Positions 48,648 through 60,732 of a DNA stretch of 64,000 nt are shown piece by piece. Origin of the DNA: Cranoglanis bouderius (taxonomy: Eukaryota > Chordata > Actinopteri > Siluriformes > Cranoglanididae); assembly GCA_023630585.1 (NCBI GenBank), contig CM042551.1, positions 1,583,001-1,647,000 on the forward strand. The letters run 5' to 3'. Positions within the stretch are counted from its first letter, which is position 1; each line of letters begins with the position of its first letter. The translations under genes were made by a program, and so were the position numbers. Under the pieces are notes generated by a model, which had not been told where the DNA came from, made no database searches, and worked only from the letters and a program-made list of their open reading frames with translations.

Positions 48648-48748
48648 ACACATCACCCAACAGGCCCAGTACCCTCTAACTCAGCCCTGATCTCCCAGGA
48701 CTCCCTAACTCCAGCCCAAGCCCAAGCTCTACTAAACCCCATCAACAG

Positions 48749-48803
48749 ACTAGGCTGGACTCAATGACAGAATGTTTCCATCTAGTGACCGAAAGCCTAA
48801 CAT
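48749..48803 (-). repeat. LTR start in inverse orientation
   Basis: GAATGTTTCCATCTAGTGACC to GCCTAACA is the reverse complement of the LTR start seen at 46274-46320. Together they frame the 2.5-kb segment as an inverted repeat. Confidence 0.55.
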
Positions 48804-49098
48804 CTGGTTATGAACTGCAGATTAATGTGTAGAAAGTGTGTTTATTGCAGTAGAACTGATTCTGGGAGATTAATATAAAGATGAGAATATTTACCAACCT
48901 CCAGGTCCAGGTACAGGTTAACACAGGTATAATGATTTAGTATCTATTAAACATCAGTTTAATTTGTTTGGACCTTGTAATGTGTATCATGTAAACTAAT
49001 AAACACAAAGGTTAAAACATTGGTTATGTCTGGAATGTTCATGTCACGCTGCCTAAACCTGTTTACTTCTGTGTTCTATGAGAAACTTGTTCGACATC

Positions 49099-49215
49099 TA
49101 TTAAAGGGAAAGAATTTCTCCTGTTTTTCAGAGGTTCAACAACCACAGATATACAAACACAAGGCTCTAGAAACAGTGAGATTAATGCCAACGCAACAAG
49201 GATCATTGACTAAAG
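49099..49215 (+). promoter_or_regulatory. TATA-like box and 5' noncoding exon of NLR gene B
   Basis: TATTAAA at 49099-49105 and the donor after AAAG at 49215 copy the arrangement at 199-315. The duplicated block begins near 49020. Confidence 0.35.
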
Positions 49216-49659
49216 GTAAAAGATTTCTCTATTTTAATTTCAGGTGTGGAAATGTATTATATATTTCATAAACCATGTGTAAAAACAAAAGTAGGAAAAC
49301 TGCACTGTGTGAACTGAGTGTTTACTCTTCTGTGGTGAAGTTGTTTTATTGTGGACATTCACTGATTATTACAGTTTCTCTCTTTGATTTCCACAAACTA
49401 AATCAGTTGTAACATAACTTGTATCACTGAGAGCAAACTAATGACAGCCACACATATATTTTAAACTGTATTTTGTTGTAGTGCGACATTTCAGTACAAG
49501 CCAAGGTGTGGCGTCATGATGTTACAGAATGTGTGTAATCAGGGTTGCCAGAGTCGCGGCGTTTTTACACCATAATGTAATAATTTTGCGGGTAAAAGCA
49601 GGTCCGCTGTTGTCGTTTTATTATTATTTTTGGAAGGTGGGGCATGTAAAAAAAAAAAC

Positions 49660-49660
<1 letters not shown>

Positions 49661-49732
<72 letters not shown>
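49661..49732 (+). repeat. (TA)n microsatellite
   Basis: About 35 TA units in intron 1 of gene B. Confidence 0.95.
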
Positions 49733-49738
<6 letters not shown>

Positions 49739-50930
49739 CTTTTTCAAATCCTGAACTTTTGGGCTGCAGGTCTGTTTGTGTGGTTTTTGAGAGATCCTAG
49801 TTGAGCTGCTAAACTATAATATAAGCTAAGACTTATTAATGTTGCCCGGACCAATATGGCGGTGATGTTGACATACAATCCAGTGGCCAATGCGGCGTTT
49901 ATTTATGTCTATGCAGCCATGCTGGCCCCACCCCTGGATCTCCCAGTGCGTGAAGGAAATGTTAAATCTCTATTGACCTAAAAAATAACCAACAGAGAAC
50001 ATTCTGCATAGGTTCTCTTTAGGGTGTTGCAAAAAACCTCCCTGCAACGTTCTGGGAAGGTTAGTTTTTGGTAACAAAACAAGAACTTACAGAGAACATT
50101 GCTAGAATGTTATTATTTGGTTCCCAAAGAGATAATCAAACGGGAACCATATGCCAACGTTAGGGGAAGGTTCTGTGTTTTCTGGGCACTGATTGTCCTG
50201 TCAATCAAATTTAAAAATCTGCACGAGCGCTCTACTGCACTAACGGAAACAGAAGACCAACTGAAATTTACCTCAGACTGCAGGTCGAGAGTCAACAACT
50301 CCTGAGGTAAGTTAACGTTTAATCTAACTTTTTTTTTTACAGGTTTGATATCTTGTGTTCAGTTTTATGTTGAGTAATGCCTTATATATTTTATGCGAGC
50401 CAAGCCAAGGAAGCGATCTGCAGAGACAACAACGATCTCTGTTTTTTTTCTTCCGAGGTTTATTTTTCTTCAGAATGTCTCTGTACATTTAATGACGTGT
50501 TTAACTGAGAGGTCGTATGTGACAGGATAAAATGAAAAGTAATTGCAGGTAGAAACTAAAGTTGTGAGAGGGGGGGAATGAAAAAATGTTGTACCACACA
50601 TATATCTTGTTCCAAAAAACGAACTGTGGAGAATGTGGAGAAAACTCTGAGAGAGATGTGTAGGTCAGGGCAGAGCCACTTCAGTCTCCAAATGAGTTTC
50701 CCAAATGACAAACATGTACATTCCTACATGTTTTTTTTACTATTATACATTAGCGTGTGAACAATTAACAATTGAACAAATATATTAAATTATAGTTTGA
50801 TATTTTCAGTAGTCATTACCTCTGGGATTTGTACAGAAATCTAACAGGAATCCTGTGGGATGGGTAGAATACAGGTATGCTAATATCAGCAAAAATGATC
50901 TGAGCATCTTCTGTGAAGATCTACTGTGAA
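49733..50930 (+). other. gene B intron 1, unassigned
   Basis: No gene. It contains a repeat with several AACGTT/GGAAGGTT motifs (50030-50170) of unknown class, specific to gene B. From 50936 it resumes similarity to gene A at 5512. Confidence 0.35.
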
Positions 50931-51304
50931 TAACTAGAGCTATACAATATCCATGTATTTTAATATTCAATCACAAGATAACTGAAAGTGTTGTTTTTTC
51001 CCAGTGTATTGATTAAATGACTGTTATACCAATGCCGCATTAAATACATTATCCACCCACCAACTTGTCATGTCTCACTGTGTACATTAATCAATTAACT
51101 GATTGATTTAGTAATGAATTCTAAATTAATTAGCTGGTGAAGTTATTTTTGTTTATTTATTTATTTATTCCTCCCTTCTTTCTTTCATTTATTTATGTTT
51201 ATGTATCTATCTGGACTGTAACCCATTGCAGTAGCAGAGATCAGACCTGGTCGTACACAGCTGTCTGTCCATGACCAATAACGTTTCTTTACTAATGGTG
51301 AAAG

Positions 51305-51357
51305 ATGGATCACTCTAATCCTGTCCAACCTGATGGATCTCCACAATTAAAAATGAG
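51305..51357 (+). CDS. gene B exon: start codon
   Basis: Identical in peptide to the gene A start exon, with donor GTAAAG. Confidence 0.7.
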
Positions 51358-54300
51358 GTAAAGCTTCTGTTACTGTATCTGAGACATTTAATGAGAACAT
51401 TCTAGTACCAAGTTGTGTGTTAATGAAGAGTGATGTGTGTCCATAAGGAGGGAAAGTGGGGGGGGGGGATCTTAACTGGATAATTTTCTTTTTCACATCT
51501 CAAGATTTTCACCCCTTTCATTTTCCCCACAAATCTTTTTAAACAGACTATTACTGCACTACTCTAACCTATTAATCTACTGACTATCTGTGCATGTTAA
51601 TGAGAATCTAAAGGCTGTATATAGTTTATTAATAGTAAAATGTGTATGTTGTTGAATAGTGAAACCCAGGGAAAGATATCAGACTGTGCAGAACCCAGCA
51701 GTGTCTCCATGAACAGTGATGTGTGTACAGATCCTCCACCAGGATTACAAAATGAAGACCTCTCATCTACACACAGGTAATGTCTCCTCATAGTTCATTC
51801 TTTTACTAGTTAATATTGATAGTAATAATTATCCAACATCAAAGCCGCTTGGTAAAACTACCACCTTCATTTGACTATAAAATAATAACCCTAAATGACA
51901 CTGAATATTCAAAATACTAATTTGTGTTACAGATAACAGATCACAGATTTTGCAAAAGTACTACAGTATTGAGTAAAAGCACATACCGTAATTCTTTATC
52001 ATTCAGTGTAACATGGTTTAAACGTAGATCAAATTAAACAACAAAAGAAATGTTGTTAAGGTTTAGTGAAACACTGCTGCGTACTGTATCAATGTTACTT
52101 ACTACTTCAAACAACTCAAAAGGGGCTCTTTATTTTCTGGCACTATTTCTTTTGCTTTTCAGTGATTTTATTTCAATGATGCACATTTCTACTTATTGAT
52201 TAAAAAAAAATTATCCACCTCAATAAAAAAAAAAAAAAAACAGTTTTTTTTATGCACATTTTGGAGGTTTTATTCGCATCTGGTGTCTCCATCCAGCGTT
52301 CTTTTATTAAATATCCCAAAATTCACATAAAAATACATGGATGGAAATGGCTCATAATCTCATAGGGTTGCAACCCTAATCCAGACACGGGTAACACACA
52401 TTTGCATGTATCTAGTATAAACTAATACTGTAGCAGTTTGTTAATGATTTTCATTTTGATGAATTTGAGTAGTCTATGTTGTACCTATATACGATACAGG
52501 ACAAAAGTTTACAAACACCTGGGCTAAACATATTCATTCTCAGTTTTTCACAACTCATATTATTTACACACATTTCATATTGCAATACATTTCTTTTGGT
52601 AAGACAATTAGGGCATTTACTAAACAACTGATAAGAGACAGATTTATTTCAGCTTTCATTCACTATATCAGAATTCCAGTGGGTCAGTTGTTTACACACA
52701 CCAAGTTGGATAAAAAATTATGGACCTCCAAATTCCAGTTCCTCTTTTTGAACAGCTGAAGGTACCAGGAGCATCTGTAAAAACAACTATATGCAAATAT
52801 AAAAATCTTAAGCAAACAGATACTCAGGAAAGAGGCACAAATTAATTCTCAAGGACAAATTAACTTTGCTAAAATGTTCAACTGAAGTTTGAGGGATCAG
52901 GTAAAAAATATCTACGTCCATCGTTAAGAAAATTGAGAGGCTGTCGCAGAAGGAAGAAGCCGCTACTCCGAGACCGGCATAAAAAAGCCAGACTGAAGTG
53001 TGCAGGTGATCAGCAGGCTTTTGGAAGAGTGTTCTTTGGTCAGATTAAACAAAAATTCAACTGTTTGGTCATAACGATCAGAACTGTGTATGTATAAAAG
53101 GGGTAAGAATTATAATCAAAAGAATATCACCCCAACTGTGAAGCATGGGGGTGGCAGCATTATGATGTGGGGTGTTTTGCTGGAAAAGGGACTGGTGCAT
53201 TTTTTAAAAAAAATAGATGGAATCATGAGGAAGAAGGATTATATAGAAACACTAAAGCAAAACCTCAAGTCATCAGCCAGAAAGTTCAAACTTGGATGTT
53301 ATTTGGTTCTTTGCAAAGCCCTGAAATGAGTTTCAGCAAGGAGGCACACAAACCTGACTAAGATAAACCAGTACTGTCAGGAGGAAGGGGCAAAAAATTC
53401 CAGCAAAGTATTGTGAGAACTTATAGAAGGCTACCCCAGGCGTTTGATTCGAGTTCAAAAAACAATGCCACCAAATGCTATCAAAGTGTAGGTAACATTT
53501 TGACCCACTGAAAATCAGATATAGTAAATAAAAGCTGAAATAAATCTGCCTCTTATATTATTTCAAATATTGTAACATGAAATCTGTGGAGTTGTGAAGA
53601 CTTGAGTTGGACTGTGAACTTTTGCCCTCAACTATATGTAATGTATAAAATGTATTTTAGATGATTTTCAAATACACAGTGGCTTCCTATTACTGTATAA
53701 AGGTAAAGTACTCAAGAATTATACAGTTGTGCTCATAAATTTAGACACCCTTTGCAGAATCTGCAAAATGTTAATAATTTCCTTAAAAAAAATAAGAGGG
53801 ATATCTCACCACATGTCTATTACCATTTTACAGGTGTAAGTCTGGAACCACTGAACCTCATCTCCAGGAGAAATACAAATCAAATCTGATAAAGAAGTTT
53901 CAGCATGTAAATGAGGTGATAACAAACCTGGGAAACCCAACACTTCTCAATGAGATCTACATCACAGAAGGAAACAGTGGAAAAGTCAATAATGAACATG
54001 AGGTGAGACAGATCGAGGCAGCATCCAGGAGAGCAGCAACAGAGGAAACACCAATCAAATGCAGTGACATCTTTAAGCCTTTATCTGAAGAAGACAAACC
54101 CATCAGGAGCGTTCTGACAAAGGGAGTCGCTGGCATTGGAAAAACCATCTCTGTGCAGAAATTCATTCTAGACTGGGCTGAAGGGAAAACAAATCAGGAT
54201 GTTCATCTCATATTTCCACTTCCTTTCAGAGAGCTCAATTTGATGAAGGATCAAGAACTGAGTCTGATGGAGCTCCTTCATTTCTTTTTTAAGGAAATAA

Positions 54301-57300
54301 AAGAAACAAACATTTCCAGCTTGGACAAAGTTCTGTTCATTTTTGATGGTTTGGACGAGTGTCGTTTCCCTCTGGATTTCCAGAACACAGTGAGGTTGTG
54401 TGATGTAACTGAATCAGCATCAGTGCATGTGCTGCTGATAAACCTGATCAAAGGGAATCTGCTTCCCTCTGCTCTCATCTGGATCACCTCCCGACCAGCA
54501 GCAGCTGATCAAATCCCCTCTGAGTGTGTCCATCGAGTCACAGAGGTACGAGGGTTCAATGACCCACAGAAGGAGGAATATTTCAGGAAGAGGATCAGTG
54601 ATCAGAGCCTGAGCAACAGAATCATCACACACCTGAAGTCATTAAGAAACCTCTACATCATGTGCCACATCCCAGTCTTCTGCTGGATTTCAGCCACTGT
54701 TCTAGAGAGAATGTTGGGTGAAGCAGAGAGTGGAGAGATCCCCAAGACTCTGACTCAAATGTACTCACACTTCCTCATCATTCAGATAAACATCATAAAG
54801 AAAAAGTACACAAAGAACCAAGATGCAGATAAAGAAATGGTTCTGAAACTGGGTAAACTGGCTTTTCAGCAGCTGATGAAAGGCAACCTGATCTTCTATG
54901 AGGAAGACCTGATGGAGTGTGGCATTGATGTGACAGAAGCATCAGTGTATTCAGGTGTGTGTACACAGATCTTCAGAGAGGAGTTTGGGCTTCATCAGAG
55001 TAAAGTGTACTGCTTTGTTCATCTGAGCATTCAGGAGCACCTCGCAGCTCTGTATGTGTACCTGGCCTTTATGAACGAAAAGAAGAATGTTCTTCAGCAG
55101 AGTCAGTTTTCTAAAATGTCTTCTTGCCTGCCCAGAGAAATAACAATGTTAGATGTTCACAAGAGTGCTGTAGATCAGGCTTTGCAGAGTGAAAATGGAC
55201 ATCTGGATCTGTTCCTTAGCTTTCTTCTGGGTCTCTCACTGGAGTCCAATCAGATCTTCTTACAAACCATAGTGACACAGACAGGAAGTAGCTCTCACAG
55301 CACACAGGAAACAGTTCATTACATCAAGGAGAAGATCAGAGAGAATCCCTCAACAGAGAAATCCATCAATCTGTTCCACTGTCTGAATGAACTAGAAGAT
55401 CATTCTCTAGTTGAGGAAATCCAACACTTCCTGCAATCTGGAAATTTACATAAAAGCAAACTTTCTTCTTCTCATTGGTCAGCTGTGGTGTTTGTGTTAC
55501 TGACATCAGCACAGGAACAGGATGTGTTTGTCCTTAATAAATATACCAACAAGCACTGTACTTCAGAGGAGGTTCTTCTGAAGCTCCTGCCTGTGGTTGC
55601 AGCATCCAGAAAAGCTGAGTAAGTAATGCTGAATATAACTGTTACACTGCTAATGTTAGCTGGAGAGAAGCTGAAAGAACTTCATTAGAACTTTATCAGA
55701 CACTGATGGATCTCAGAAGATTCTTAAATCTGATGAAACTGGATATACAGTATGTTTGATGTACACTGTATGTTTTTATTACATTTAATACACAAACATT
55801 ACACAATGCAGTATGCAGCATGTTACAATACGAGCTACTTAGACTAATGTTATATTTGATATTTGTATTATGGGAAGATTTAATAACTTGTTCGACAATG
55901 TACACCAATGTTACTGAACCCTGTATTCTGTATTTGCATTCAGGTTTAATGACTGTGGCCTGACAGAGAAAGGTTGTGCAGCTCTGGCCTCAGTGTTCAG
56001 TTCTGGATCCTCAAGTCTGAAAGAACTGTATCTATCTTGGAATAAATTTGCAGTCTCAGGAGTGAAGTGTATCTCTGCTGGACTGCAGAATCCTCACTGT
56101 AAACTGGAGACACTGAAGTAAGATCATCTCTCTGAGAGTCACATGACCGGAGACCTTCTACATAAATGATCTCTTATAAATTACAACTAGTGTACCACTA
56201 GCCCCACCCCATTTACATGCCTGTTTTTGTTTCATTATGATGTCATGTGTATAACACAGGTCCATGAGTCTGTATTCTCCAAAGTATAAAGTGAAAGTGA
56301 ATAATTTTTCAGAATGTGAATAGTCTTATACAGTCTTAGTAGATAAAAAGGTAGAAATCACACTTTACTGAGGTCATCTGGAAAAACGGTGATTGGTTTG
56401 AATGTTGATTTTATGTGATTGATTTTTATTTTCCCTTTTTCATCCTGAGCCCAAAATTTTTGACACCTGAAAGTTTCAGGGAATTGTTTGATAGTCATCA
56501 GAATCAGAATGATTAACGATTCAGTTACTGTTGAGGAAGTTCTGATCTGTGTGTCCTGAACTGAGAGAGTGAAGAGTGTGTCATTGTCTCTCTGCAGGTT
56601 GAAGGGTTGTGGTGTCTCCGATGAAGGCTGTGCTGCTCTGACTTCAGCTCTGAGATCAAACCCCTCACACCTGAGAGAACTGGATCTGTCTGTGAATAAA
56701 CTTAGAGACTCAGGAGTGAAGTGTCTCTCTGCTGTACTGGAGAATCCTCACTCTAACCTGGAGATACTGGGGTAAGATCATCTCTCTGAGAGTCACATGA
56801 CCTGCTCCTCAGTAAGACACATTCTCTAATAGTGAGAAAGAAGCAGAGGTTTTAGGTTCAGCAGTGCTGTAAATGTAGTCTCATTGAACACAAAAAAACA
56901 GGATGACCGATTTCCCAACACACTGAATACCCCATTTATGTCATGGCCCCCAGGGGTTATTCTTTCATGGACCACTAGAGGGCACCCTTGTCCCCCGTGT
57001 AGAACTTCTTCTTCTGTTGTTTCCCTTTATTCCCTGGTTTAATCATACCCATATGTGTTTCATTTTCCCTGATTAGTGCTCTATTTAAGGTCCTTGTGTT
57101 TTGTCCTTTGTTGCTGGAGCATTAAGTCAAGTCAGGTTATGTTTGTGTTTGGTTCTTTTGTAATTGTTGTTTCTTCTGTTTTGATTATTTAGTACCTTTT
57201 TTTTTCTTTAGGGTTTATTTTTCTAGTTTTTCTTAGTTTCTGGATATGTTGGGTCCTATTGTGTTTTTCTAGTGTTTCTTTCCTTGCACCTATTCCCCTG

Positions 57301-58979
57301 AGCCTGTTTCCATGTGCCTGTTTCCCTGTGTCTGTGTCAATAAAGAAGTTCTGCATTTACATCCGCCACTATGGACCCTCCCTTCATGACAGTTTAAGAA
57401 ATATTGCAGTAGTGCACACGCCCACATTGACTATAAAAGGCTATGTTACATTATTTTTCTGAGTCATTTGCCATCAACCTTTGTGCTCCCAGTACAAAAT
57501 CTCTTCTTTGTCCCACTGGACCTGTGCATGGTATGTCAGAAGTATAGCAAAAAAATTTACAGTCTATTACTCTGTCAGTCATGAAATTAGTTATTGACAA
57601 TAATAAATTCTTGAGTATGATTTATGAGAAGAGAGAAGAAGGTATTATTCTCTTCTGCTCAGTTTTGTCTCCAAATATCGGTCAACACCAAATCCTCTTT
57701 TAACATATGGATTATGGCCCTATCTCTGGGGTGTAATGGTCCTTAATAGCTGCTTTTGTCCAGATTAAAATCCCTTTTGTAGCACCTGGTGTGTGGGTGT
57801 GGAGGAAGACTCGGGAGGCAGGTGGATTTTAACAGAGCCTCAGCTCACATTTATTAGAAGACAGAGCACTTTTCCGTGAATGTTCAGTCACCACAAAACA
57901 AAAATAAATACAGTTGAAAAAGGCACCATTTGTGATATTCACCACATACAAGTTCACGCTCCATGTATGGGTGTATACTGTATAGGTGTGTGTGTATGAC
58001 ATAGGCTCTGCTAGCTCTGTCGCTATGTGTCTCTGGCTCACGCCATGCTCTAAAAGCATAAATAAATCATACGTAAATAAACTTGCTGTGATCACACAAA
58101 GGTGAGAATCATCATGCGTTACCTGCTGGTTCAAAGCCTCCTCTTCTCGGTCCACACCTGAGGCTCAACCACACCCCCGCTGCCACACCCTACTAATATA
58201 ATTTGTCCACTGGCATTACCTAATATCGTATTTACATCATGAGAAAAAAAATATTCAACTTTGGTTTAGCTTTGTTAGTGCATACAATTACATAAAACAA
58301 ATTTAATTCAACTGAAAGCTGCATGAATATGAATAATTCTAAAAATACCATGCTTGATCTTATTAATCAATAAAAATGAATGATTTTTTGTTTATATGGT
58401 CACTCCATTTTATTTAAATCAGGGGTTTTCAAACTTTGTCAAATGGCATATCGCAGATCACTTAACCAATAAAACCACTCCCTAAACCAGGGAATCAATT
58501 ACTTCAAAACAATCACCTACAGTTTAAACATAGATTTTAAACTAGTGTACAAATGACCTTATACTTGCAATAGCCTCACTTTACAAACAGCATATTGGTT
58601 ATGCACCCAACAGTGTCACTGCAATCTTTATGGGGAGAATGGTGCTGATTTTTTAGTTATTGTTCTTATATAATGCCTGAGTAAGATGCTTAAGATTTCG
58701 TAGTGATTATAGACTGCGGAGACTGTTTGATGTAAAAGTTACTGCTGAACTGATCTGTGTGTCCTGAACTGAGAGAGTGAAGAGTGTGTCATTGTCTCTC
58801 TGCAGTTTGCGTGTTTGTGATATCTCAGATGAAGGCTGTGCTGCTCTGACTTCAGCTCTGAGATCAAACCCCTCACACCTTAAAGAACTGGATCTGTCTT
58901 GGAATAAACTTGGAGACTCAGGAGTGACACGTCTCTCTGCTGTACTGGAGAATCCTCACTGTAAACTGGAGACACTGAG
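51305..58979 (+). CDS. NLRC3-like: NLR gene B: FISNA-NACHT-LRR, 3' part outside window
   Basis: Join 51305-51357, 51660-51776, 53834-55618, 55944-56117, 56598-56771 and 58806-58979, continuing beyond the window. All junctions are phase 2, so the leader joins FISNA directly (THR then CKSGTTEPH). P-loop GVAGIGKT and Walker B LFIFDGLDE are intact. Compared with gene A it lacks two repeat exons, the linker exon and a four-residue piece of FISNA. It also differs in a few clusters of the NACHT and helical part. It is expected to have the same cytosolic sensor role. Later introns carry young Tc1 insertions. No stop or frameshift is seen in the exons, so it may be functional. Confidence 0.85.
51660..51776 (+). 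CDS. gene B exon: N-terminal repeat 1
   Basis: 39 codons, nearly identical to 6348-6464 (SETQGK instead of SKTQGK). It is the only N-terminal repeat exon left in gene B. Confidence 0.75.
52371..52394 (+). pseudogene. fossil repeat-exon end in gene B
   Basis: Same remnant (TCCAGACACGG then GTAACACACATTTG) as at 11101-11126 of gene A. Confidence 0.4.
52497..53635 (+). mobile_element. Tc1-like relic, gene B copy
   Basis: Equivalent to 11235-12345 and 16665-18225. A transposase piece at 53090-53329 reads NITPTVKHGGGSIMMWG and KKDYIETLKQNLK. It is defective. Confidence 0.75.
53724..53803 (+). mobile_element. MITE truncated by deletion
   Basis: It has the left inverted repeat and AATAAGAGGGA, then jumps directly into the intron just before the FISNA exon. 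The right half present at 18381-18765 is missing. Confidence 0.75.
53834..55618 (+). CDS. gene B exon: FISNA-NACHT
   Basis: 1785 nt, nine shorter than in gene A: 12 nt are lost at 53960 (EIYITEG instead of EIYTELYITEG) and 3 gained near 55120. P-loop, Walker B, sensor ITSRP and CHIPVFCW are intact. Splicing at GA-GTAAGT (55618/55619) is assumed, because the open frame otherwise stops at once. Confidence 0.92.
55944..56117 (+). CDS. gene B LRR exon 1
   Basis: 58 codons with FNDCGLTEKGCAALASVF and LKELYLSWNKFAVSG. The donor is AA-GTAAGA. Confidence 0.9.
56598..56771 (+). CDS. gene B LRR exon 2
   Basis: 58 codons with LKGCGVSDEGCAALTSAL. The usually invariant NPHCKLETL end has become NPHSNLEIL. 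Confidence 0.9.
56939..57391 (+). mobile_element. solo LTR
   Basis: It starts TGTCATGGCCCCC and ends CTTCATGACA, and carries TCAATAAAG (polyadenylation signal) 40-50 bases before the end. The flanks ATTTA and GTTTA differ by one base and are a probable five-base duplication. Confidence 0.75.
57790..58187 (-). mobile_element. possible solo LTR, minus strand
   Basis: TGTGTGGGTGTGGAGGAAGAC to CCCGCTGCCACA has TG/CA ends and GGGAGGCAGG followed by TTTATTAGA, resembling other fish LTR reverse complements. No clear target duplication is visible. Confidence 0.4.
58806..58979 (+). CDS. gene B LRR exon 3
   Basis: 58 codons with LRVCDISDEGCAALTSAL and LKELDLSWNKLGDSG. It is followed by the same L2-bearing intron as LRR exons 3 and 5 of gene A. 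Further LRR exons are expected beyond the window. Confidence 0.9.
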
Positions 58980-59141
58980 GTAAGATCATCTCTTAAGGTG
59001 CATTCTCTAACAATTCGAAATGTACAGTTTTGAAATGTCAATATTTAAAAAGAAACAAAACTGCCATGTTCACATGTACAAACACAAGCTCACACACAAT
59101 GAATGGTATAACAAGAACATTGTTAATCACATACAGGTGTA

Positions 59142-60732
59142 CAGTGAGGGAAAAAAGTATTTGATCCCCTGCTGATTTTGTACGTTTGCCCACTGACAAA
59201 GAAATGATCAGTCTATAATTTTAATGGTAGGTGTATTTTAACAGTGAGAGACAGAATAACAGCAAAAAAAATCCAGAAAAATGCATTTCAAAAAAGTTAT
59301 AAATTGATTTGCATTTTAATGAGTGAAATAAGTATTTGATCCCCTATCAATCAGCAAAATTTCTGGCTCCCAGGTGTCTTTTACACAGGTAATGAGCTGA
59401 TATTAGGAGCACTCTCTTAAAGGGAGGTGCTCCTAATCTCAGCTTGTTACCTGTATAAAAGACACCTGTCCACAGAAGCAATCAATCAGTCAGATTCCAA
59501 ACTCTCCACCATGGCCAAGACCAAAGAGCTGTCCAAGGATGTCAGAAACAAGATTGTAGACCTACACAAGGCTGGAATGGGCTACAAAGACCATCGCCAA
59601 GCAGCTTGGTGAGAAGGTGACAACAGTTGGTGCGATTATTCACAAATGGAAGAAACACAAAATAACTGTCAGTCTCCCTCAGTCTGGGGCTCCATGCAAG
59701 ATCTCAACTCATGGAGTTTCAATGATCATGAGAACGGTGAGGAATCAGCCCAGAACTACGCGGGAGGATCTCGTTAATGATCTCAAGGCAGCTGGGACCA
59801 TAATCACCAAGCAAACAATTGGTAACACATTACGCCGTGAAGGACTGAAATCCTGCAGCGGCCGCAAGGTCCCCCTGCTCAAGAAAGCACATGTACAGGC
59901 CCGTCTGAAGTTTGCCTGAATGATTCAGAGGAGAACTGGGTGAATGTGTTGTGGTCAGATGAGACCGAAATCGAGCTCTTTGGCATCAACTCAACTCGCC
60001 ATGTTTGGAGGAGGAGGAATGCTGCCTATGACCCCAAGAACACCATCCCCACCGTCAAACATGGAGGTGGAAACATTATGCTTTGGGGGTGTTTTTCTGC
60101 TAAGGGGACAGGACAACTGCACCGCATCAAAGGGACGATGGACGGGGCCATGTACCATCAAATCTTGGGTGAGAACTTCCTTCCCTCAGCCAGGGCATTA
60201 AAAATGGGTCGTGGATGGATATTCCAGCATGACAATGACCCAAAACACACAGCCAAGGCAACAAAGGGGTGGCTCAAGAAAGAAGCACATTAAGGTCCTG
60301 GAGTGGCCTAGCCAGTCTCCAGATCTTAATCCCATAGAAAATCTGTGGAGGGACCTGAAGGTTCGAGTTGCCAAACGTCAGCCTCGAGACCTTAATGACT
60401 TGAAGAGGATCTGCAAAGAGGAGTGGGACAAAATCCCTCCTGAGATGTGTGCAAACCTGGTGGCCAACTACAAGAAACATCTGACCTCTGTGATTGCCAA
60501 CAAGGGTTTTGCCACCAAGTACTAAGTCGAAGGGGTCAAATACTTATTTCCCTCATTAAAATGCAAATCAATTTATAACTTTTTTGAAATGCGTTTTTCT
60601 GGATTTTTTTGTTGTTATTCTGTCTCTCACTGTTAAAATACACCTACCATTAAAATTATAGACTGATCATTTCTTTGTCAGTGGGCAAACATACAAAATC
60701 AGCAGGGGATCAAATACTTTTTTCCCTCACTG
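59142..60732 (+). mobile_element. near-intact Tc1-like transposon
   Basis: 1591 bp flanked by TA, with inverted repeats of about 200 bp that differ at only a few positions. Each contains the motif AAGTATTTGA at its outer and inner end (IR/DR arrangement). The transposase frame starts at 59511. A one-base insertion near 59590, a short deletion near 59917 and a one-base insertion near 60282 break it. The catalytic motifs WSDET, QHDNDPKHTA and SPDLNPIENLW (DD34E) are all present. The paralogous intron of gene A (37213) shows the empty site. Confidence 0.9.
59511..60525 (+). pseudogene. Tc1 transposase broken by small indels
   Basis: Fragments are 59511-59612 (AKTKELSKDVRNKIVDLHKA), 59617-59919 (helix-turn-helix to LKKAHVQARLKFA), 59940-60293 (catalytic core) and 60211-60525 (C-terminus, ending with the ANKGFATKY stop). 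The breaks are single small indels, so inactivation was recent. It could not make a full enzyme as read here. Confidence 0.85.

Noticed and set aside
43075..48950. B30.2 (PRY-SPRY) domain after the LRRs of gene A
   Set aside because: Many fish NLR-C genes have one, but no such codons were found on the plus strand between gene A and gene B.
49529..49804. Open frame across the (TA)n tract
   Set aside because: Translation of a microsatellite; no support.
50578..50760. 60-codon frame in gene B intron 1
   Set aside because: No similarity to known proteins recognised, no splice context, and length is expected by chance.
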